This document shows, one piece after another, positions 1 to 5,050 of a stretch of 10,018 nucleotides of DNA. The position numbers and the translations under genes were made by a program. The notes beneath the pieces were generated by a model. That model was given only the letters and a program-made list of their open reading frames with translations. It was not told the DNA's origin and did not search any database. Numbering within the stretch: position 1 is the first letter of the stretch; every line of letters starts with the position of its first letter. This DNA is from Cellvibrionales bacterium (GTDB lineage Bacteria; Pseudomonadota; Gammaproteobacteria; Pseudomonadales; JAHEGP01). The stretch is from positions 1 through 10,018 of the forward strand of contig JAHEGP010000106.1 in NCBI GenBank assembly GCA_024645065.1, written 5' to 3'.

Positions 1-430
1 CCAAGCCCACTTCCAAAAGGCAAAGGTGGGGCTGATAAAGGTCGAAACAATAGAATGCAGCCAGGGTTGTGAATTCGAAATAGGTGAGCGGAATTTGTTT
101 ACGAGCGTGATCGACAGCGCCAAAGGCCCTGCAAAGCTCATCATCGCCCACAGGCTGCCCATCCAGCTGTATTCGTTCGTTGAAGGCAAGCAAATGCGGC
201 GACGTGTAGCTTCCCACCGACAAGCCATGCTTGCGAGCGATAGCCTGCAGGCAGGCGACAGTACTACCCTTGCCGTTAGTACCACCGATTATCACGGTTT
301 TCATGCGTTCGATATTCAGATTCATCCGGTTGGCAACGGCACGCACACGATCCAGACCGAGCTCGATCTCCCGGGGGTGTAATTGCTCGATGCGATCGAG
401 CCACTGTTGAAGACTCGGCTGTTGTTTCAA
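1..430 (-). CDS. folC: Bifunctional folylpolyglutamate synthase / dihydrofolate synthase, N-terminal part (cut by window edge)
   Basis: FolC uses ATP to join L-glutamate to dihydropteroate and then to reduced folates in the cytoplasm, giving dihydrofolate and polyglutamylated folate. The first 143 residues are visible; the rest lies beyond base 1. The translation shows the Mur-ligase-type P-loop GGTNGKGST at about residues 49-57, the SYTSPHL segment at 74-80, LTYFEF at 115-120 and LEVGL at 139-143, all in the places expected from E. coli FolC. The best start is TTG at 430-428, giving LKQQPSLQQW. It overlaps the accD stop as TTGA, which suggests translational coupling. No strong Shine-Dalgarno sequence precedes it, so an alternative start inside the accD 3' end is possible. 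It is the last visible gene of the trpF-trpB-trpA-accD-folC unit. The identity is secure; the exact start is not. Confidence 0.9.
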   Translation of the reverse strand, partial: MKQQPSLQQWLDRIEQLHPREIELGLDRVRAVANRMNLNIERMKTVIIGGTNGKGSTVACLQAIARKHGLSVGSYTSPHLLAFNERIQLDGQPVGDDELCRAFGAVDHARKQIPLTYFEFTTLAAFYCFDLYQPHLCLLEVGL

Positions 431-1293
431 GCTACCGGCAATTTTGTCAGTTTCCTCAGCAAGCCTGCCACTTTTGGACGAATATCCTTGCGATGGAGGA
501 TCATATCAATGGCGCCGTGCTCGAGCAGAAATTCACTGCGCTGGAAGCCCTTGGGTAATTTCTGCCGTATCGTTTGCTCTATGATGTTAGGGCCGGCAAA
601 GCCGGCCCGGGCGCCGGGCTCAGCTATGATTATGTCTCCCAGCATCGCCAGGCTGGCCGACACGCCACCATAGGTAGGGTCGGTTATAATCGAGATGTAC
701 GGCACGCTTTCGCGCTTCATATGCTCCAGTACCGCACTGGTCTTGGCCATTTGCATGAGTGAGATCAGCGCTTCCTGCATTCTCGCGCCACCTGTTGCAG
801 AAAAGCACACCAGCGGGATGCGCTGCTCAAGCGCAAGTTGCGCGGCCCGGGTGAAACGCTCGCCCACGGCATACCCCATGGAGCCACCATGGAAATTAAA
901 TTCAAATGCCACCGCCACCAGCGGCAAGGAATCGACAGTACCCCTCATGCCAACCAGTGCATCTTTCTCACCGGTTCCCTTCTGTGCTGCCAACAATCGG
1001 TCCCGGTATCGCTTGATGTCCCTGAATTTGAGGGTATCCAGGGGCTCAATCTCGGCACCGACTTCCACCCGGTCCGCTTCGTCGAGAAAGGTATCGAGTC
1101 TTCGCCGGGCACCGATTCGCATGTGATGGTCACACTTGGGACATACGTCAAGATGGCGTTCGAGCTCCGGACGATAGAGCACGGCCTCGCACTTGACACA
1201 TTTTTTCCACAGCCCCTCAGGGACCGATACGGCTGCGCGCTCGTCAGGCTCCTTCTTGACTATCGATGGCAGTATTTTGTCGATCCAGTTCAT
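427..1293 (-). CDS. accD: Acetyl-CoA carboxylase carboxyltransferase subunit beta
   Basis: AccD pairs with AccA to transfer the carboxyl group from carboxybiotin to acetyl-CoA, making malonyl-CoA for fatty acid synthesis in the cytoplasm. The 288-residue product has the N-terminal four-cysteine zinc ribbon (Cys32, Cys35, Cys51, Cys54) followed by the crotonase-fold carboxyltransferase domain. That domain includes SATGGARMQE at about 165-174, TDPTYGGVSAS at 204-214, AGFAGP at 230-235 and PKGFQRSEFLLEHGAIDMI near the C-terminus. The length is normal for the family. One oddity is Asn236, in GPNIIEQT, where I recall GPRVIEQT in E. coli and Pseudomonas. The ATG lies 35 bases after the trpA stop and only a G-rich stretch precedes it, so the ribosome-binding site is weak. 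The TGA stop overlaps the folC TTG start. Linkage to folC is typical; linkage to trpA on the other side is a lineage-specific arrangement. Confidence 0.97.
   Translation of the reverse strand: MNWIDKILPSIVKKEPDERAAVSVPEGLWKKCVKCEAVLYRPELERHLDVCPKCDHHMRIGARRRLDTFLDEADRVEVGAEIEPLDTLKFRDIKRYRDRLLAAQKGTGEKDALVGMRGTVDSLPLVAVAFEFNFHGGSMGYAVGERFTRAAQLALEQRIPLVCFSATGGARMQEALISLMQMAKTSAVLEHMKRESVPYISIITDPTYGGVSASLAMLGDIIIAEPGARAGFAGPNIIEQTIRQKLPKGFQRSEFLLEHGAIDMILHRKDIRPKVAGLLRKLTKLPVA
590..608. repeat. Perfect inverted repeat inside accD
   Basis: GGGCCGGC and GCCGGCCC flank AAA on the plus strand, giving an eight-pair all-GC hairpin with a three-base loop (TTT in the mRNA). It falls on the codons for the conserved AGFAGP motif of AccD. 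Coding constraint in a GC-rich genome may be enough to explain it. Confidence 0.6.
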
Positions 1294-1328
1294 TGCACAA
1301 CGCGCCCCCGCTAGAGTAGCCCGCCATT

Positions 1329-2141
1329 CTACACTGTGTCGATGGCGCTGCGAATAGCTGCCACCAGTTCCGTGGCGGGCTCAGGCACTTTAGCGGGATG
1401 CTTGTCATCGAAATTCGCCACCAGGCAATCGACCAGGGCGCTACCAACCACGACACCATCGCAAAGTGGTGCGATAGCGCGGGCGGTCGTAGCATCCTTG
1501 ATGCCAAAACCTACTGCTACCGGCAGGGTTGAATAACGGCGAATCAAGGACATTTTGTCGCTGACCGACTGCACATCCAGGTGCCCTGCCCCGGTTACTC
1601 CCTTCAAAGACACGTAATAGAGGTAGCCACGGGCCTGCTCACAGATGGTCCTGATGCGCTCCTCAGTGGTGGTCGGTGCCAACAGCAGGATACTATCGAT
1701 GCCGTGTGAGGCCATCATTGCGCTGGTTTCGACACCTTCCTCCGGGGGCAAATCCACCGTCAACAGGCCGTCGACACCGACCCTTGAGGCATGCTCTGCA
1801 AAGCGTTCATAGCCCAGCGCCTCCACCGGATTGGCATAGCCCATCAGTACGACAGGCGTATCGCTATCCTCTTGCCTGAAGCGCTCGACCATCGACAATA
1901 CGTCGCGAAGGCTGATGGCATGCAGCAGTGCGCGCTCATGGGCAAGTTGGATCACGGGGCCCTCTGCCATCGGGTCTGAAAAAGGCACCCCAAGCTCTAT
2001 GATATCTGCTCCCGCCGCGACCAGCGCGTGCATCGCCGGTACGGTAAGCGCCGGGTCGGGGTCTCCGGCCACCAGATACGGAACAAGCGCTTTGCGCTGC
2101 TGTCGTTGAAGCTGTGCGAATCGCTTTGCAATACGGGACAA
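1329..2141 (-). CDS. trpA: Tryptophan synthase alpha subunit
   Basis: TrpA cleaves indole-3-glycerol phosphate into indole and glyceraldehyde-3-phosphate, and the indole is channelled to TrpB in the alpha2beta2 complex. The 270-residue TIM barrel shows VPYLVAGDPDP at about 20-30, the catalytic loop IELGVPFSDPMAEGP at 48-62, PVVLMGYANP, and the phosphate-binding segments YYVSLKGVTGAG and VGFGI. Numbering runs parallel to E. coli: Glu49 is present, but the position of catalytic Asp60 is Glu60. The start is TTG at 2141. An AGGAG lies six bases upstream, and an in-frame TGA a few codons further upstream excludes a longer reading frame with ATG. The gene follows trpB after 83 bases and precedes accD after 35. 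It is probably co-transcribed from the promoter ahead of trpF. Function is near certain from the family; the effect of Glu60 on rate is unknown. Confidence 0.97.
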   Translation of the reverse strand: MSRIAKRFAQLQRQQRKALVPYLVAGDPDPALTVPAMHALVAAGADIIELGVPFSDPMAEGPVIQLAHERALLHAISLRDVLSMVERFRQEDSDTPVVLMGYANPVEALGYERFAEHASRVGVDGLLTVDLPPEEGVETSAMMASHGIDSILLLAPTTTEERIRTICEQARGYLYYVSLKGVTGAGHLDVQSVSDKMSLIRRYSTLPVAVGFGIKDATTARAIAPLCDGVVVGSALVDCLVANFDDKHPAKVPEPATELVAAIRSAIDTV

Positions 2142-2147
2142 ACTGAT

Positions 2148-2152
2148 CTCCT
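2148..2152 (-). promoter_or_regulatory. Shine-Dalgarno of trpA supporting a TTG start
   Basis: AGGAG on the minus strand, six bases before the TTG at 2141-2139. It decides the trpA start because no ATG or GTG lies between the in-frame TGA upstream and this TTG. Confidence 0.8.
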
Positions 2153-2212
2153 GCCGCTGTCAGTGGTTTATGTTAGCGCAAAAATACCGGCTATTCGGTC
2201 GCTGCGGATCGT

Positions 2213-2222
2213 GCGTGCACGC
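2213..2222. repeat. 10-bp perfect palindrome just after the trpB stop
   Basis: GCGTGCACGC is a perfect palindrome two bases after the trpB stop codon, in the 83-base trpB-trpA gap. It has no T-tract after it, so it is not an intrinsic terminator. It could fold into a small mRNA hairpin or be a protein site, or it may be chance in GC-rich DNA. Confidence 0.35.
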
Positions 2223-2224
2223 GG

Positions 2225-3433
2225 TCAAAAACTGATGCCGTCGAGCTCAGCCACGGTCAGGATGTCCTTGTCGCCACGACCCGATAGATTCACAATAATG
2301 GTTTGCTCGGGCGACATTTGGCGGGCAAGCTTGGCGGTATAGGCCAGTGCATGACTCGATTCCAGAGCCGGCATAATGCCCTCGATCAGGGTCAGCTCAC
2401 GAAACGCCGCGAGCGCTTCCTCGTCGGTGACAGACACATAATTGGCCCTGCCGATATCCTTCAACCAGGCGTGCTCGGGTCCAACACCCGGATAATCCAG
2501 CCCCGCTGAAACCGAGTGTGTGTGGATAATCTGGCCGTTTTCATCTTCCATCAGGTAGGTTCGGTTTCCGTGCAGGATACCCGGGCGCCCCGCCGACAGG
2601 GGGGCCGCATGGCGACCCGTCGAAACGCCGTCTCCACCCGCTTCTACGCCATAAAGGGCGACATCCGCATCTTCAAGAAAAGGGTGGAACAAGCCAATGG
2701 CATTGGACCCGCCTCCAACACAAGCGACCAGGGCATCCGGTAAGCGCCCCGTCTGTTGCAGGCATTGCTGCTTTGCTTCCCGGCCGATCACGGCCTGGAA
2801 GTCACGCACTAACATCGGGTAAGGGTGGGGGCCGGCAACGGTACCGATAATATAAAAAGTATCGTCCACGTTGGTAACCCAATCGCGCAGCGCCTCGTTC
2901 ATGGCGTCTTTCAAGGTTCTGGAGCCTGAGCTTACCGGAATCACTTCAGCCCCCAGAAGCTTCATTCGGTAGACGTTCAGCGATTGCCGACGCACGTCCT
3001 CTTCACCCATGAACACCTGGCAGGTCATGCCGAGCCTGGCAGCAATTGTCGCGGTCGCGACGCCGTGCTGGCCGGCGCCGGTTTCTGCAATGACCCGTGA
3101 CTTGCCAGAGTATTTCGCCAGCAGTCCCTGCCCGACCGTATTATTGACCTTGTGCGCTCCGGTATGATTGAGGTCTTCTCGCTTGAGATAAATTTGCGCC
3201 CCGCCCAGGCGCTGGCTCCAGCGCTCGGCGAGGTACAAGGGCGAGGGACGGCCAACGTAGTGTGCGAGGTCCCGGTCAAGCTCCTCGATAAAGTGGGGTT
3301 CATCCTTTAACGCCTTGTAACTGCGCTCCAGTTCGTCCAGCGCATAGATCAAGGTTTCAGAAACGAAGCGCCCGCCGTAGGGCCCGAAGTGGCCGCGGGA
3401 ATCCGGTTGATTGTTGAAACTCGGCTGTGTCAT
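2225..3433 (-). CDS. trpB: Tryptophan synthase beta subunit
   Basis: TrpB is the PLP enzyme that condenses indole with L-serine to form tryptophan, in complex with TrpA. The product has 402 residues. FGPYGGRFVSETL near residues 16-28 is the usual TrpB opening. LNHTGAHKVNN carries the Schiff-base lysine Lys95 (E. coli Lys87). AETGAGQHG carries Glu117 (E. coli Glu109), and VGGGSNAIG is the PLP phosphate loop. The start is the ATG at 3433, preceded at seven bases by TGAGGA, whose TGA is also the trpF stop. A longer in-frame reading to 3550 is possible but would add 39 residues lying within trpF and lacking family similarity, so I reject it. The gene belongs to class TrpB1, which partners TrpA, consistent with trpA lying next to it. 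Expression is probably coupled to trpF. Confidence 0.97.
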   Translation of the reverse strand: MTQPSFNNQPDSRGHFGPYGGRFVSETLIYALDELERSYKALKDEPHFIEELDRDLAHYVGRPSPLYLAERWSQRLGGAQIYLKREDLNHTGAHKVNNTVGQGLLAKYSGKSRVIAETGAGQHGVATATIAARLGMTCQVFMGEEDVRRQSLNVYRMKLLGAEVIPVSSGSRTLKDAMNEALRDWVTNVDDTFYIIGTVAGPHPYPMLVRDFQAVIGREAKQQCLQQTGRLPDALVACVGGGSNAIGLFHPFLEDADVALYGVEAGGDGVSTGRHAAPLSAGRPGILHGNRTYLMEDENGQIIHTHSVSAGLDYPGVGPEHAWLKDIGRANYVSVTDEEALAAFRELTLIEGIMPALESSHALAYTAKLARQMSPEQTIIVNLSGRGDKDILTVAELDGISF

Positions 3434-3440
3434 GGTGATG

Positions 3441-3446
3441 TCCTCA
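3441..3446 (-). promoter_or_regulatory. Shine-Dalgarno of trpB overlapping the trpF stop codon
   Basis: TGAGGA on the minus strand contains both the trpF TGA stop and the trpB ribosome-binding site, with seven bases before the trpB ATG. This fixes the trpB start and suggests that ribosomes finishing trpF help start trpB. Confidence 0.8.
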
Positions 3447-4079
3447 GGTCGTCTCGCCAGCCCTGTGCACCTGCTGCACAAAATGCCGGATTTTCGCGCT
3501 GTCCTTGATGCCTTTTTCCAGTTCCACGCCGCCGCTGACGTCCACTGCATAGGGGCGTAACAATCTCACGGCTGCCGCCACGTTGTCGGCGTTCAGACCG
3601 CCGGCCAGCACGCATGTGTTACGCATTGCCTCAGGTATCAGATTCCAATTGAAGGTCTCCCCGGTACCCCCGGGAACCCCGGCTTTATAGCTGTCGAGCA
3701 ACAGGGCTTTGGCGCTCGAGTACTGCGCCGCCTGCCTGCCTAGTTCAGTGCTATCACGCACCCGCAAAGCCTTGATATAGGGCCGCCCAAAGCTGTTGCA
3801 GAACGCTTCGTCCTCTGCACCGTGAAATTGCAACAAGTCCGGTTGCACCTGGTTTACGACCCGTTCAATCGCTGCCCTGTCGGCATCGACGAACAGCGCC
3901 ACAACAGTGACGAACGCAGGCACACGCTGCGCGATAACGGCAGCCGCGGCAACGCTGACATGGCGGGGACTGGCCGGGTGAAATACCAGACCCAGCGCGT
4001 CAACCCCCTCGCTCACTGCAGCGAAGGCATCCTCGACGCGGGTAATCCCGCAAATTTTGATTCGAACACGATACGGCAT
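3444..4079 (-). CDS. trpF: Phosphoribosylanthranilate isomerase
   Basis: TrpF converts N-(5-phosphoribosyl)anthranilate to the carboxyphenylamino-deoxyribulose phosphate intermediate of tryptophan synthesis by an Amadori rearrangement. The 211-residue TIM barrel is a stand-alone TrpF, not the TrpC-TrpF fusion of enterics. KICGIT at about 8-13 holds the general base Cys10, LLLDS near 126-130 holds the general acid Asp129, and VDVSGGVE near 179-186 binds phosphate. The ATG at 4079 is the only reasonable start, but the nearest AGGG is about 15 bases upstream, too far for a canonical Shine-Dalgarno. This is the first gene of a new transcription unit: a terminator closes truA upstream and an extended -10 promoter lies about 35 bases before the ATG. 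Its stop codon forms part of the trpB ribosome-binding site. Confidence 0.96.
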   Translation of the reverse strand: MPYRVRIKICGITRVEDAFAAVSEGVDALGLVFHPASPRHVSVAAAAVIAQRVPAFVTVVALFVDADRAAIERVVNQVQPDLLQFHGAEDEAFCNSFGRPYIKALRVRDSTELGRQAAQYSSAKALLLDSYKAGVPGGTGETFNWNLIPEAMRNTCVLAGGLNADNVAAAVRLLRPYAVDVSGGVELEKGIKDSAKIRHFVQQVHRAGETT

Positions 4080-4114
4080 GGCGGCCGCTGTCAGCCCTGC
4101 TTGAACAGCGGCGT

Positions 4115-4123
4115 ATCATAGCA
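4115..4123 (-). promoter_or_regulatory. Extended -10 promoter for the trpF-trpB-trpA-accD-folC unit
   Basis: The minus strand reads TGCTATGAT: a TATGAT hexamer (five of six match TATAAT) with the TGn extension upstream. No good -35 lies 16-18 bases upstream; TTGCCA is present but about 26 bases away. A start about seven bases downstream would give a leader of roughly 29 bases, too short for a peptide attenuator. Its place directly after the truA terminator supports the call. The call is by eye; no start site has been mapped. Confidence 0.55.
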
Positions 4124-4163
4124 GAATTGGCGAGGGAAAAGGCTATTGGCAACAAGACACTTT

Positions 4164-4202
4164 GAAAAACGGGCAACCGGGCCGGGACTCCGGCTGGCTG
4201 CC
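4164..4202 (-). terminator. Intrinsic terminator downstream of truA
   Basis: Eleven bases after the truA stop, the minus strand can fold a hairpin (4202-4172). It has a seven-pair lower stem including one G-T pair, a one-by-two internal loop, a five-pair GC upper stem (GCCGG with CCGGC) and an AGTC loop. Two bases later comes TTTTT (4169-4165). GC-rich stem plus U-tract is the classic Rho-independent form. It would end fimV-truA transcription before trpF. The plus strand shows no T-tract on the other side, so it acts in one direction only. Confidence 0.75.
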
Positions 4203-4213
4203 GACCTGCGCCG

Positions 4214-5035
4214 CTATGCGATGACGGCTATTCCCGGGTCGGAGGCATACCCGGGTAAGCGGCAGGTATCAGGGTACAAGGCACCCATGAAGTAAAGGCC
4301 GTGGGGTGGTGCCGTCACGCCGCCAAGGCGCCTGTCCCGGGCCGCCAAAACCTCCCCCGCCCAACCCGGTGATTGTTTACCGCAGCCTACCGCCATCAAT
4401 ACCCCCGCGATATTACGGATCATGTGCATGAGGAATGCATTGGCCTCGATATCCAGGATAACCAGCGCACCCTGCCGCCAAATTTGAATGGTATCGACAT
4501 CACGTACGGCACTTCGGGATTGGCAGGCAACCGCGCGGTAGGAGGTAAAGTCGTGACTTCCCACCAGCAGCTGCGCATCTTGCTGCATTAACTGTTCCTC
4601 AAGCGGCAGGCACTGCCAACTCACTTTGCCAGCCAATACCGCCGGGCGAACGGGGCGATTGTAGATCACGTAGCGATAGCGCCGCCTCAGCGCGCTGAAA
4701 CGGGCATGAAAATCGTCTTCGACGGGTTGCGCCCAGCGCACGCAGACCGACTTGGGCAGCTGGGTGTTGGTGCCCATGACCCAGGCTTTCAGGGGCCTGT
4801 GGGCGCTGGTCTCGAAATGGACCACCTGGGAAAGGGCGTGCACGCCGGCATCGGTGCGGCCGGCACAGTGGACCCTCACTGCATGGTTGGCAACCTGGCC
4901 CAGCGCCCGCTCCAGCGACGCCTGCACGGTGGGCATCACGGGATCGCGCTGTAATTGCCAACCGTGAAATACGCTACCGTCATACTCTACCCCCAGGGCA
5001 ATGCGCCTGAGCGCAGGGGGTTCGCTCGGAGGCAT
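4214..5035 (-). CDS. truA: tRNA pseudouridine(38-40) synthase TruA
   Basis: TruA isomerises uridines 38, 39 and 40 in the anticodon stem-loop of many tRNAs to pseudouridine. The 273-residue product opens with LGVEYDGSVFHGWQ at about 14-27 and has the catalytic motif CAGRTDAGVHAL, with nucleophile Asp62 (E. coli Asp60). RRRYRYVIYNRP holds the active-site tyrosine region, and MIRNIAGVLMAVG marks the second domain. Length is usual for the family. The ATG at 5035 has AGGA five bases upstream and follows the fimV stop by 15 bases, so it is almost surely co-transcribed with fimV. The fimV-truA-trpF order is conserved in Pseudomonas-type gammaproteobacteria, but here a terminator cuts it off from trpF. 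Confidence 0.96.
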   Translation of the reverse strand: MPPSEPPALRRIALGVEYDGSVFHGWQLQRDPVMPTVQASLERALGQVANHAVRVHCAGRTDAGVHALSQVVHFETSAHRPLKAWVMGTNTQLPKSVCVRWAQPVEDDFHARFSALRRRYRYVIYNRPVRPAVLAGKVSWQCLPLEEQLMQQDAQLLVGSHDFTSYRAVACQSRSAVRDVDTIQIWRQGALVILDIEANAFLMHMIRNIAGVLMAVGCGKQSPGWAGEVLAARDRRLGGVTAPPHGLYFMGALYPDTCRLPGYASDPGIAVIA

Positions 5036-5050
5036 ACCGGTCCTGGTATG

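Noticed and set aside
838..1314. Plus-strand 158-codon frame opposite accD
   Set aside because: Antisense to a conserved gene, with no ribosome-binding site that stands out and no family-like sequence.
1294..1328. Terminator or promoter between trpA and accD
   Set aside because: Only a four-pair stem (GCTA/TAGC) is present, with no T-tract and no convincing -10; the short gap suggests co-transcription.
2180..2199. Intrinsic terminator between trpB and trpA
   Set aside because: The stem has only four base pairs before the T-run, too weak to call; it is mentioned only as a possible attenuating element.
3434..3550. 39-residue N-terminal extension of TrpB
   Set aside because: It lies inside trpF, lacks family similarity, and the ATG at 3433 has a well-placed Shine-Dalgarno.
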